In this document: piece by piece, positions 1 to 8,483 of the stretch
Position numbering within the stretch: the first letter of the stretch is position 1
Layout of the letters: the number at the start of each line of letters is the position of its first letter
NCBI RefSeq assembly: GCF_002947535.1
Contig: NZ_PUAP01000041.1
Coordinates: forward strand, 62,001-126,000
Reading direction: 5' to 3'
Length of the DNA stretch: 64,000 nt
From: Enterococcus mundtii
Lineage (GTDB): Bacteria; Bacillota; Bacilli; Lactobacillales; Enterococcaceae
Notes under the pieces: generated by a model
The model's database searches: none
What the model saw: the letters and a program-made list of their open reading frames with translations, nothing else
Told to the model about the DNA's origin: nothing
Made by a program: the position numbers and the translations under genes

Positions 1-304
1 CAAGTGCTTCTGCATAGATTTTACGATAAATGGTAGCTAGACGTTCGATATACTCAAAATGAGTATAGCCAGTTTGAATGATCAAAAATTTCAACAAATC
101 AATAGCTTTCTCGTAGTCTTGCTCAGAATAATAAGCCAATGCTTGTCGATAAAGTTTGATTTCCAGTAAATCGAGGGAAGCAGGGCTGTATCGGTTCGTC
201 CATTCATTGACTGATACTTTTTTTTGGATATTACCAGCAGTATCACGGACGAAAATGATAGGAATTTCATTTGGATCAGCCTTTTTATGAATAAATCGTT
301 CCAC
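1..304 (-). CDS. TPR-like hypothetical protein, cut by the window edge
   Basis: Partial gene; about 101 residues from the N-terminus are present and the rest lies beyond position 1. No ATG suits this frame, but a GTG at 304 has AAGGAG nine bases upstream, so I chose it. The protein starts MERFIHKKADPNEIP and continues into helical sequence with a TPR-like pattern (LYRQALAYYSEQDYEKAIDLL). I do not recognise the family. It lies 59 nt downstream of the C39-like gene on the same strand and is probably co-transcribed with it. A different-frame reading from an ATG near 309 is a shadow, because the GTG frame has the ribosome site and the more protein-like sequence. Confidence 0.55.
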   Translation of the reverse strand, partial: MERFIHKKADPNEIPIIFVRDTAGNIQKKVSVNEWTNRYSPASLDLLEIKLYRQALAYYSEQDYEKAIDLLKFLIIQTGYTHFEYIERLATIYRKIYAEAL

Positions 305-363
305 AGCATCTTGCTCCTTCCATGCGTTGTTAGCTTGAGTATAAGCTATTTTTCTAGGAATTA

Positions 364-1113
364 CTAGTTCTTTTCTAAAGTAAGCATTTGGCCACCCATG
401 GCAGTAAATACTTGTTCAAAGTCAGCGATCGGTACCGCACGATTTTTTATGCCATAAGGATCGTTTACATAGATCGACTGCTCATCAAATCCGGTCACGA
501 CACACGCATGGACTAATGGTGTGACTTGTACTTCACCGTTTGTAGTTGTCCAAGTCATGAAATCATTTTCTGTCGGCACTTGAAAATCGATCGTGACAGA
601 AGCCCAAACAGGTTTTTCTTCTTTTAAAGCAGTTTTGATATCAGTTAAGTTTGCATCCGTTTGCGGTTCGGTATGATAATCGGTTTGCACGATTTCTTGA
701 GCTAACGTAGCGATTGGCGGAACATAGACACCCATTGCCCAGTCACCACCCCAAATTTCACCAACGAACCCTTCATTTGGATCGCCATGAGTTCCATCAG
801 CATTGAAAACGGGGACATAATTTAATTGTTCGGCTAATTGATTTTTGGTGGTTTCGTAGCCATAGAAGCGCAGCAACATCGACAAGGCAGTAACTTCACA
901 GCCATTCTCTAGTGCAGGTTCATCGAATTGGTTCTCAAGAGGTACATCGAGAAGCACTTGTTTTTCTTCGGCTTTGATCGTTTGCTCTACGTTTTCATTC
1001 AACATCGCTTTTTGATCTTCTGTTTGTTTATGTGTAAAGTAAAAGACGCTTGAAAACAATACTAGTGCTGCACCACCTAGCAGTAATCGTTTTTTACTTT
1101 TTTGTTTTGACAT
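364..1113 (-). CDS. C39-like cysteine peptidase family exported protein
   Basis: 249-residue protein starting MSKQKSKKR at the ATG behind a GGGGGAG site; the longer upstream frame lacks a ribosome site. Residues about 10-27 form one hydrophobic segment (signal anchor or signal peptide), so the rest probably faces the outside. The remainder resembles the Peptidase_C39_2 domain: the ENGCEVTALSMLLRFYG segment carries the candidate catalytic Cys, PLVHACVVTGF the His, and YVNDPYG the Asp. C39 relatives cleave double-glycine leaders, but many stand-alone members of this subfamily have no known substrate and no ABC transporter is nearby. Family is fairly clear; role unknown. Confidence 0.75.
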   Translation of the reverse strand: MSKQKSKKRLLLGGAALVLFSSVFYFTHKQTEDQKAMLNENVEQTIKAEEKQVLLDVPLENQFDEPALENGCEVTALSMLLRFYGYETTKNQLAEQLNYVPVFNADGTHGDPNEGFVGEIWGGDWAMGVYVPPIATLAQEIVQTDYHTEPQTDANLTDIKTALKEEKPVWASVTIDFQVPTENDFMTWTTTNGEVQVTPLVHACVVTGFDEQSIYVNDPYGIKNRAVPIADFEQVFTAMGGQMLTLEKN

Positions 1114-1247
1114 GAAATACTCCCCCAGACTGTTTTCTATTATAAGTGATTTTCTAGAAAAAACTATATGAATCTGCACTAATGAACCTAAAAAAAGAAA
1201 AAATCAGTCCAAGAACCTACTTTTTTTACTTGTTTAGCTGTTAAGAT

Positions 1248-1276
1248 TTGTGAAAACGAAAACAGTACGCTATAAT
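1248..1276 (+). promoter_or_regulatory. Promoter with embedded CcpA (cre)-like site
   Basis: TTGTGA (1248-1253) and TATAAT (1271-1276) are separated by 17 nt. Between and over them, TGAAAACGAAAACA (1251-1264) matches the cre consensus TGWAANCGNTNWCA at 13 of 14 positions. Just past the expected start site, GATCAAA-6-TTTGATC (1284-1303) could form a 5' hairpin. A cre in this position usually means repression by CcpA. Inference from motif only. Confidence 0.55.
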
Positions 1277-1383
1277 GCGGATAGATCAAATAAGAGTTTG
1301 ATCAAATCACCACTAACGAAACACACAGATAAAATGAAATGATTTTCTGTGGCAAACTGTTTGAGTAGTTTAGGAGGATTTTG

Positions 1384-1581
1384 ATGACGGAAGAAATGAT
1401 TAATTTAGGAGAACAATATTCATGTAGGCCCATTGGTTTTACCAAATCAGTTGTTGGAGAAGTTGTTTCAAAAATGACGAATTGTGCCGTAGTCAAAGTT
1501 GCCCAATGCGCTATAGAAGATCAAGAATTATTAGAAGAAAAAGCTAGCATGGTAGTAGCTAAATATGATACATTTGAATAA
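1384..1581 (+). CDS. DUF2187/YkvS-like small protein
   Basis: 65 residues, ATG start eight nt after AGGAGG; the in-frame TTG just before it sits too close to the ribosome site. The pattern GFTKSVVGEV...AVVKV...VVAKY resembles the small beta-barrel DUF2187 family (B. subtilis YkvS), in which a KOW-like strand pattern is followed by a conserved V-x-H/K-x-x-Y. Three cysteines (SC, NC, QC) are unusual for so small a protein. No function is established for the family. It is transcribed alone from the cre-containing promoter upstream. Confidence 0.6.
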   Translation: MTEEMINLGEQYSCRPIGFTKSVVGEVVSKMTNCAVVKVAQCAIEDQELLEEKASMVVAKYDTFE

Positions 1582-1794
1582 GAAGATATGGACATGCAAC
1601 ATCGAATGAAAATGTTGCAGGTCCTTTTAAGGTTATGAACGGAGCGTTTAGCACTAAGGTATAAGAAAGAAAAATCGAAAATGGCTGTTTCATTTTTGAG
1701 TTCTTTGGCTTATGACCGAAGTACTGCTCCTCGAATACCTTTTGTTCAGTTAAAGGGGACAAGATTTACCCCTTGGATTTTCTAGTTCTAAGAG

Positions 1795-2310
1795 TTGAAA
1801 ATAAAGGTGTGGATCAATAAGATGGTTTCCTTTTTTACAATAGTTCTTTTTTTATTTGTCATCGTGATGTGTTTATTTCTTTGGCTTGTACGACGCGAGA
1901 TCGTTTATAAAACGGTTCGGAATCGCTGGGTCTATTTAGTTGTTCCATTTATCGCTATTCTTGTTCTATGGTATACATTGGTCAGTCAACCAACCATTGA
2001 TGAATTAGTGAAAGGGGTCTTAGCTTCACTTGCCTTATTGAGTTTCTTGCTGGATAGTCGAGGACTCACAACAGAAGGCTTAGTCCTGAATAGTTTTGAT
2101 CGCCGTGGAGTGCCATATTCTGAAATCAATAAAATCGTTCTTTACCAACCAAAAGACTCGAAAGAAGTCAAAATGAACTTTTTCCGAAATGGTTGGCGTG
2201 GTCCATTATTGAAATTTTCTGTTTCACTTGAAGAATTGATTCCTTTTTTAGCGAAACACTTAAATGATGATACAGAACTTGACATCATGATCGAGCATGA
2301 GGACGAATGA
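1795..2310 (+). CDS. Hypothetical membrane protein with two N-terminal TM segments and a soluble tail
   Basis: 171 residues from the TTG at 1795, or 162 from the ATG at 1822; neither has a strong ribosome site, so the start is uncertain. Two or three hydrophobic segments lie in residues 10-80 (FFTIVLFLFVIVMCLFLWLV; VYLVVPFIAILVLWYTLV), followed by a cytoplasmic-type tail of about 90 residues with a pattern (GLVLNSFDRRGVPYSEINKIVLY) like the PH-like DUF5673/YcxB-type domains. I do not recognise a named family with certainty. It stands alone and ends in a strong terminator shared with the convergent nitroreductase gene. Confidence 0.65.
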   Translation: MKIKVWINKMVSFFTIVLFLFVIVMCLFLWLVRREIVYKTVRNRWVYLVVPFIAILVLWYTLVSQPTIDELVKGVLASLALLSFLLDSRGLTTEGLVLNSFDRRGVPYSEINKIVLYQPKDSKEVKMNFFRNGWRGPLLKFSVSLEELIPFLAKHLNDDTELDIMIEHEDE

Positions 2311-2321
2311 TCACTAAGATG

Positions 2322-2366
2322 AAAAAAATGCAGCTCCTTCTTTAAAAGAGGGGGCTGCATTTTTTT
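2322..2366. terminator. Bidirectional rho-independent terminator
   Basis: ATGCAGCTCC pairs with GGGGCTGCAT, flanked by an A-run on the left and a T-run on the right. It ends the membrane-protein gene on + and the nitroreductase on -. Confidence 0.85.
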
Positions 2367-2375
2367 ATTAGTGAA

Positions 2376-2972
2376 TTAGCCAAAGACGCGGAAGCGATCA
2401 GCATCGTTCATATATTCTTTTTCGCCAGCTGGAGATTCAGGTGAACCAAAGACTAGTTGTGAACGTAATTTCCAGTTTGCTGGAATTGACCATTCTTTTG
2501 CAACAGCTTCATCGATCACTGGATTATAATGTTGTAGGTTTGCACCTAAACCTTCTTCGCTTAATGCTACCCAAGTATTGGCTGTAGCAATTCCGTTTGA
2601 TTGTTCTGACCAATCAGGGAAGTTATCTGCATATAATGCAAACTGTTCTTGCAAGTTTTTGATCACGTCAGTGTCTTTGAAGAACAACACTGTTCCGTAA
2701 CCTTTTTTGAAACTAGCTAATTTGTTTTGAGTATTTGGGAAAGCATCAGCAGGTGTCAATGGACGTAATGCTTCTTCTGTCATTTCCCATAATTTTTCAT
2801 GTGCATCGCCAAATAAAATCACTGCGCGTGTTGATTGCGCATTGAAAGCAGTAGGGCTTTCTTTGATAGCTTCTTGGATCAATGTGGTTAATTCTTCATT
2901 TGATTGTGATACGTTACGGCCTAGATCATAGATCGAACGGCGGTTTTTCAAGATGTTTGTAAATTCAGTCAT
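2376..2972 (-). CDS. Nitroreductase family oxidoreductase (HBN1/YdgI-like)
   Basis: 198 residues, ATG preceded by AAAGGAGA. Residues 6-20 (ILKNRRSIYDLGRN) form the FMN-binding RRS motif; STRAVILFG, the GYGTVLFFKD strand and the SEEGLGANLQHYNP helix fit the nitroreductase fold. Such enzymes are FMN-dependent NAD(P)H oxidoreductases acting as dimers in the cytoplasm; the HBN1-type subgroup is linked to lipid or redox signalling in yeast, but the substrate is unknown in bacteria. Monocistronic: about 370 nt of AT-rich sequence separate it from the divergent dtpT. Confidence 0.85.
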   Translation of the reverse strand: MTEFTNILKNRRSIYDLGRNVSQSNEELTTLIQEAIKESPTAFNAQSTRAVILFGDAHEKLWEMTEEALRPLTPADAFPNTQNKLASFKKGYGTVLFFKDTDVIKNLQEQFALYADNFPDWSEQSNGIATANTWVALSEEGLGANLQHYNPVIDEAVAKEWSIPANWKLRSQLVFGSPESPAGEKEYMNDADRFRVFG

Positions 2973-3345
2973 AAATCAGTTCTCCTTTAAATCGCTTTTC
3001 TGCGTTTTTTTTCTTGATGACAAAATGAAGTATAACATCTTACAAAAAGTAAGTAAAATGAAACGCTCAACAAAATTTAAAATAGATGAGTAAGCGACTC
3101 TCTTTAATAAACTATAGATATAAGAACGTTTACATCTCGAATATGCCGACGTTTAAGCTGTTTATCGTAAAACGGAATATATAATTATTAAAAATAACCT
3201 ATGTTTTTTCTTATCATTTTCCCATTGAAATTTTGTTGTATTTATAGAAAATAAGTATATATTTCTTAAATAAATATTTTTACAAGGATTTTCGGTAAAT
3301 ATGTATATTATTTTCTGAAAATTAAAAGAATTGGGGTATGGGAAT
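2973..3345. other. Divergent intergenic region, nitroreductase / dtpT
   Basis: 373 nt, very AT-rich, with no open frame of coding character. It must hold both outward promoters. I see no convincing operator or riboswitch. Confidence 0.5.
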
Positions 3346-4809
3346 ATGGAAAAACAAGACAAAGGATTCTTCGGTCAGCCGAAGGGATTGTCTACACTGT
3401 TCTTCACAGAGATGTGGGAACGGTTCAGTTATTATGGTATGCGTGCCTTACTGATCTATTATATGTACGATACTGTAGCAAATGGAGGCCTTGGTTTACC
3501 TCGTGCAACAGCCTTGTCGATCATGTCGATCTACGGTTCGTTGATTTATATGTCGAGTATCGTGGGCGGTTGGTTTTCAGATCGCGTATTAGGAGCGAAA
3601 AAAACCGTCTTTATTGGTGGGATCTTCATCATGATCGGTCACATTGTTTTGGCGTTGCCGTTTGGTGTCTCCACTTTATTTATCTCGATGGCATTGATCA
3701 TCATCGGTACAGCTTTCTTAAAACCAAATGTTTCGGGAATGGTCGGGCATTTGTATACGAAAACCGATTTACGAAGAGATGCAGGATTTTCGATCTTTTA
3801 TATGGGTGTCAATTTAGGCGCATTGCTCGCGCCGTTGATCGTCGGTACGATCGGTCAAGAGTATAACTACCATTTAGGTTTCTCATTAGCCGCTATCGGT
3901 ATGTTCTTCGGATTGTTGCAATATGTGATCCAAGGACGTAAGACATTGGATGGAGTGGGTATGACACCTCCAAATCCTTTGACACAAGGAGAACGCAAAG
4001 GCTTCATCCGTAATGTTATGATCGCTTTGGTCGTATTTGCTATTATTTTTGGTGGAGCACAACTAACTGGACATTTAACGATCGATTTCTTTGTTAATAC
4101 GATCAGTGTCTTAGGAATCGTTCTACCATTATATTACTTTATTAAAATGTTGACTTCAAAAGATGTGTCGGTGGAAGAAAAACCACGAGTATGGGCATAT
4201 ATCCCGTTGTTTTTAGCAGCAATCATCTTTTGGTCATTGCAAGAACAAGGGTCATCGATCCTTGCGTTATTTGCGAGTGAACGAACACAATCGACCTTGA
4301 TGGGTGTTCCGATCCAAGCGAGTTGGTATCAATCATTGAACCCGATCTTCATCTTTATTTTGACACCTGTGTTCGTTACTTTATGGACTCGTTTAGGCAA
4401 ACGTCAACCATCAACTGTCGTGAAATTCTCTCTAGGGTTGTTATTTGCCGGATTGTCTTACCTATTACTGATGTTGCCAGGAATGTTATATGGAACAGCT
4501 GGAAAAGTCAGCCCACTTTGGCTGATCGGTAGCTTCTTCATCATCGTGATCGCTGAACTTTGTTTATCACCTGTCGGTCTTTCTGTGACGACGAAATTGG
4601 CGCCTAGAGCCTTTGAATCGCAAACGATTGCGATCTGGTTTTTAGCCGATGCTTCTTCGCAAGCCATCAATGCACAAATCGCTCGTTTTTACACACCTGG
4701 TACCGAATCAGCGTACTTTGGGATCATTGGTGTCGTAGCAATCGTTGGTGCAGTGATTTTATTTGCAATCAAAGAACCAATCAAAAAATTAATGGGCTCG
4801 ATCCACTGA
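3346..4809 (+). CDS. dtpT: Di-/tripeptide:proton symporter (POT/PTR family)
   Basis: 487 residues from ATG 3346; a TTG 15 nt upstream is in frame but sits inside the weak GGGGTATGGG ribosome site. Signature motifs: LSTLFFTEMWERFSYYGMRA (TM1 with the E-x-x-E-R-F/Y proton-coupling motif) and the FSIFYMGVNLGALLAPL PTR2 signature in TM5. About 14 hydrophobic segments are predicted, typical for bacterial POT members. It imports di- and tripeptides driven by the proton gradient, important for amino-acid auxotrophic lactic bacteria. Monocistronic with its own terminator. Confidence 0.93.
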   Translation: MEKQDKGFFGQPKGLSTLFFTEMWERFSYYGMRALLIYYMYDTVANGGLGLPRATALSIMSIYGSLIYMSSIVGGWFSDRVLGAKKTVFIGGIFIMIGHIVLALPFGVSTLFISMALIIIGTAFLKPNVSGMVGHLYTKTDLRRDAGFSIFYMGVNLGALLAPLIVGTIGQEYNYHLGFSLAAIGMFFGLLQYVIQGRKTLDGVGMTPPNPLTQGERKGFIRNVMIALVVFAIIFGGAQLTGHLTIDFFVNTISVLGIVLPLYYFIKMLTSKDVSVEEKPRVWAYIPLFLAAIIFWSLQEQGSSILALFASERTQSTLMGVPIQASWYQSLNPIFIFILTPVFVTLWTRLGKRQPSTVVKFSLGLLFAGLSYLLLMLPGMLYGTAGKVSPLWLIGSFFIIVIAELCLSPVGLSVTTKLAPRAFESQTIAIWFLADASSQAINAQIARFYTPGTESAYFGIIGVVAIVGAVILFAIKEPIKKLMGSIH

Positions 4810-4827
4810 TTGGATCAGCGTCATTTG

Positions 4828-4862
4828 TCGGAGAGGACAGTCGTCCATCTCCGGCTTTTTTA
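4828..4862 (+). terminator. Terminator after dtpT
   Basis: TCGGAGAGGAC / GTCCATCTCCGG hairpin with a four-base loop, followed by CTTTTTTATTTT. Confidence 0.85.
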
Positions 4863-4886
4863 TTTTCCAAAATTCAAACGATAATA

Positions 4887-4916
4887 GAACAAATGTTCAA
4901 TTATCTTTGTTATAAT
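4887..4916 (+). promoter_or_regulatory. rexB promoter with LexA-like box
   Basis: GAACAAATGTTC (4887-4898) is a perfect palindrome matching the core of the LexA box CGAAC-N4-GTTCG; only the outer C and G are replaced by A. It overlaps the expected -35 position 17 nt before the -10 TATAAT (4911-4916). It resembles the lexA upstream box of this window (CAAACAAATGTTCG). SOS control is inferred, not shown. Confidence 0.5.
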
Positions 4917-4952
4917 GAAGAGGTATATCAACCAGGAAAAGGAGGCAATAAG

Positions 4953-7900
4953 GTGTCGTTACAATTTATCTTAGGGAATGGTCAAAAAGACCACCGCAAA
5001 GCACTGATCGATGAAGCCGCCGCTTGGCTTGAAAAAGACGAAGACAATCAAGTATTTTTCCTTGTACCTAACTATAATAAATTTGAACAAGAGCAAGAAT
5101 TACTCGCTGAGATGCGCAAAAAAAGCGGAAAAAGCTCATTTAGCACAACGAATATGCAAGTATTCAGTTTCTATCGTTTGGCTTGGTACTTATTACAACA
5201 AACCACGTTGCTGACAGGTAGTGAATTGACCGAATCTGGTTCAGCAATGATCCTCCGCCAAATCCTAGAAAAAAAACAAGAAGAATTGACGATATTTCGA
5301 GGAGAAATCCGTAAAAAAGGGTTTATCCGTCAACTACAAGAGCTATATAGCGAACTGCAAGTCGGAAAAATTTCGCCTGTTGATTTGCTCACTTCTGTGA
5401 CAGGAGAGTCGCCAAAAGAAGAAGACCGACAATTGAAAATGAAGGATCTACAACTGATCTTCTCGGCATTCGAAGAGGAATTAGTCCAACGTGCGCTACA
5501 ATCGGAAGACGCATTGACTATACTAGCAAATTATATGGCGACACAGGATTATCACAAGATCAAGTTTTTAGTGAGTGGTTTTGCCCGGATCAATGCTCAA
5601 GAATACCAGTTGCTGCAAAAAATGATGGAAAAAGGGCATCTTGTGGTGGATTTGCTATTGGATCGCCCATACAAATCCGATCTACCAGATCCGTTGACCT
5701 TGTTTTTCAATACAGGGAAGGTCTATTTCCAACTACTTAACGCAGCAAGAGAATTGAATGTTCCTGTCTCTGTCGATCATTATGCACCGAATCGGGAATA
5801 CCCAAAAGAACTTCAAACCTTACAACAAATGTGGGAAGAGACCTCTAGCCATCAGAAAAGTCAGTCTGTTGAACTTGGCGCGCAAGAGACATTACATCTG
5901 TGGGAGGCGGAGAATCCAACGGAAGAAGTTCGGCAATTAGCGGTGGAGATCCGACGTTTGGTCAGTCAAGAAGGCTTTCGGTATCGAGATATCCAAGTGT
6001 TGACGAAGGATATGACGCTTTATGGAAATCTACTGCGTCCGATTTTTCAAGAGATGGCGATCCCTTTTTATCTAGATGAAGAGCAACTGATGGAAAATCA
6101 TCCATTGATTGAGTGGATCAACAGCTTATTTGCATTGGATCGTTACCAATACCGCTTAAACGATATCATGCGTTTCTTCAAGACGGAGTTGACGATCGGT
6201 GCCCCAGCGGAAGAACTGGATCTTGAGACTTGGGAAGTTACTAGAAATCAATTCCGTACGAATTTAGATATTACAGAAAATGTAGCGTTAGCTTACAACT
6301 ATCAAGGCAATTATTGGCTCCGTGAGAAAGATTGGCAATTTGTTGCCTATGATTTTGAAGCAGAACAGCTAGAAGACGTCAAACAACTGGAAGAGCAATC
6401 AAATACGATCCGGAGACTTTTTCGTGACATGGTGCCGGTATTTTTGAAGAACATAAAAAAATGCCAAACAGGTCAAGAAGCCGTCACTTTGTTTTATCGC
6501 TTCTTGATCGAAAGCGGCGTGCAACAACAATTGCTTTTCTGGCGAGACCAAGAAGTGGCACGTGGTGGGTTAGCTGCGGCTAGAAATCATGAACAAACGT
6601 GGGGCGCGTTGATGGATCTTTTGGATGAGTATTCATTGATCTACGGAGAAACAGCATTCGACTGGTCATTATTCCAAGAGATCATCACGAGTGGGCTAGA
6701 AAATCTTAGCTATGGGAAAATCCCTACGGCAATCGACCAGGTGAGGATCAACCGCTTGGAACTTGTGCGACCTAATCAAGCAAAAGTAACATTTGCGGTC
6801 GGTTTGAATGACCAAGTGTTTCCAGATCGTCATGAAACCAAAGGCTTATTATCGAGCGAAGAACGTGAAGCGTTGAATCAAGGTTTAGGTGAGGATCAAT
6901 TTTTATTCGATCCAGCAAAAGAAAGTATGTCTTTCGAACCTTTCCAAGCGTATTTAGTCTTTGCTTCGGGAACGGAACGCTTGTACTTGAGTTATGCGCA
7001 AAGCTATGATACCAATCGTTTGAAAATGTCTCCGTACTTGAAACGAGTCGTTGACTATCTAGGTGTTCCAGTTGAACCAAAATGTCAGTTGCAGTTGACG
7101 AGTGAACCAGATTGTTACGTGGGCACTTACCGCAGCGGGATCAATACGATCAATCGGGTCTATCGTTTAGCAAAAGAAGCCAAACAAGCAGTACCCCTTT
7201 ATTGGCAACAATTGAAAGAGTTAGTTCTACGCTCTGACCAACGAAATTTTGCATTGACGATCTTTGAAAGTCAAGATCATCTGAATATACCAGTTTCCTT
7301 ATCAGAAGAGATGGCAGAAGCCCTCTATGGCAAAGAAATCTACACGTCGATCTCACGCATGGAAAACTTTTATAACTGTGAGTATAAATACTTTGTCCAG
7401 TTTGGCTTGAAGCTGAAAGAACGTAATATTTATGGGCTGACACCTGCTGCTACTGGCGACTTTTATCATGAATCATTGGATCGCTTCTTCAAATTGTTAT
7501 TCTCGAATCAACTGTCACTTGTGGCGATGTCGGAGAAAGAGCGACAAGAATTTACCGAAAAAGTCTTACAAGAAGTATTTGGTGAATTACGCTTTGAGAT
7601 TTTAGATAGCTCTGCACGGATGAACTATATCCGTTACCAATTAGGGCAAACGATCCAAAAAGTGGCATGGGCGTTACAAAAACAAAGTAAGAATACTGGC
7701 ATGAAGCCATTGCAAACAGAGATTCTATTCGGACAGATCGCTGGTGCACGAGGGATTCCAGGATTGGAAATACCTTTAGACAAGGGCGGGAAACTCCACG
7801 TTCGTGGAAAAATCGATCGCATCGATGTAGCAACTGAACAAAGTGATACGTGGCTGAGTGTGGTCGACTATAAATCAAGTGGTCGTTCTTTTGATGTGAC

Positions 7901-8483
7901 TGAGGCTTACTATGGTATGGCGATGCAACTATTGACATATCTTGATGTGGCATTGATGGATGCTGTGCGATTGACTGGGAAAGCCGCAGTCAAACCAGCA
8001 GGCTCTTATTACTTACATGTGCATAATCCAGTTTTGACAGATACGACAGATGTCGAGAAAAATACGTTGAAGAAATTCAGCTATGATGGTGTTTTTGTCG
8101 ATGATCCTGGTCTGTTAGAAGTGCTCGATCATTCATTGGAAGCAAAAGAAAGTTCATTGATCTATCCAGTGAAGAAAAATGCCAAAGACGAATTACAAAA
8201 GGGCAGTTATAGTAAAGAGAAATTCTATACAGAAGAAGAACTTCAATTATTTATGAACCATAATCGTGAGAATATGCGTTTAGCTGGTGAAGCGATCACC
8301 TCAGGGGAGATCAAACTGAATCCAGCTTACAAAGATAAACAACGGATTGCTTGTGAGCATTGTCCGTTCAGAAGTATTTGTACGTTTGACGTCATGCTTA
8401 AAGAAAATAATTATCATCGTTTAGAAAAATTGGATAAAGATGAGGCATTGCGCAGAATACTAAAAAGGAGTGAAGACGAGTGA
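4953..8483 (+). CDS. rexB: ATP-dependent nuclease subunit B, RexB/AddB type
   Basis: 1176 residues from GTG 4953 (AAAGGAGG eight nt upstream). RexB is the partner of RexA in the AddAB-type helicase-nuclease that resects double-strand breaks for RecA loading. The N-terminus (ILGNGQKDHRKAL) sits where B. subtilis AddB has a Walker A but lacks GxGKT, as in lactic-bacterial RexB. The C-terminal nuclease shows GKIDRID and DYKSS. Four cysteines, C809 and C1134/C1137/C1143 (C-x2-C-x5-C), match the AddB iron-sulfur staple. Its stop overlaps the rexA start (GTGA), indicating translational coupling. Confidence 0.95.
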   Translation: MSLQFILGNGQKDHRKALIDEAAAWLEKDEDNQVFFLVPNYNKFEQEQELLAEMRKKSGKSSFSTTNMQVFSFYRLAWYLLQQTTLLTGSELTESGSAMILRQILEKKQEELTIFRGEIRKKGFIRQLQELYSELQVGKISPVDLLTSVTGESPKEEDRQLKMKDLQLIFSAFEEELVQRALQSEDALTILANYMATQDYHKIKFLVSGFARINAQEYQLLQKMMEKGHLVVDLLLDRPYKSDLPDPLTLFFNTGKVYFQLLNAARELNVPVSVDHYAPNREYPKELQTLQQMWEETSSHQKSQSVELGAQETLHLWEAENPTEEVRQLAVEIRRLVSQEGFRYRDIQVLTKDMTLYGNLLRPIFQEMAIPFYLDEEQLMENHPLIEWINSLFALDRYQYRLNDIMRFFKTELTIGAPAEELDLETWEVTRNQFRTNLDITENVALAYNYQGNYWLREKDWQFVAYDFEAEQLEDVKQLEEQSNTIRRLFRDMVPVFLKNIKKCQTGQEAVTLFYRFLIESGVQQQLLFWRDQEVARGGLAAARNHEQTWGALMDLLDEYSLIYGETAFDWSLFQEIITSGLENLSYGKIPTAIDQVRINRLELVRPNQAKVTFAVGLNDQVFPDRHETKGLLSSEEREALNQGLGEDQFLFDPAKESMSFEPFQAYLVFASGTERLYLSYAQSYDTNRLKMSPYLKRVVDYLGVPVEPKCQLQLTSEPDCYVGTYRSGINTINRVYRLAKEAKQAVPLYWQQLKELVLRSDQRNFALTIFESQDHLNIPVSLSEEMAEALYGKEIYTSISRMENFYNCEYKYFVQFGLKLKERNIYGLTPAATGDFYHESLDRFFKLLFSNQLSLVAMSEKERQEFTEKVLQEVFGELRFEILDSSARMNYIRYQLGQTIQKVAWALQKQSKNTGMKPLQTEILFGQIAGARGIPGLEIPLDKGGKLHVRGKIDRIDVATEQSDTWLSVVDYKSSGRSFDVTEAYYGMAMQLLTYLDVALMDAVRLTGKAAVKPAGSYYLHVHNPVLTDTTDVEKNTLKKFSYDGVFVDDPGLLEVLDHSLEAKESSLIYPVKKNAKDELQKGSYSKEKFYTEEELQLFMNHNRENMRLAGEAITSGEIKLNPAYKDKQRIACEHCPFRSICTFDVMLKENNYHRLEKLDKDEALRRILKRSEDE

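Noticed and set aside
91-309. Minus-strand 72-codon frame beginning MLWNDLF
   Set aside because: Out of frame with the GTG-started frame on the same strand, which has an AAGGAG site and better coding character.
3414-3866. 150-codon open frame on + inside dtpT
   Set aside because: Shadow frame of a gene with clear POT motifs; Cys/Arg-rich and no ribosome site.
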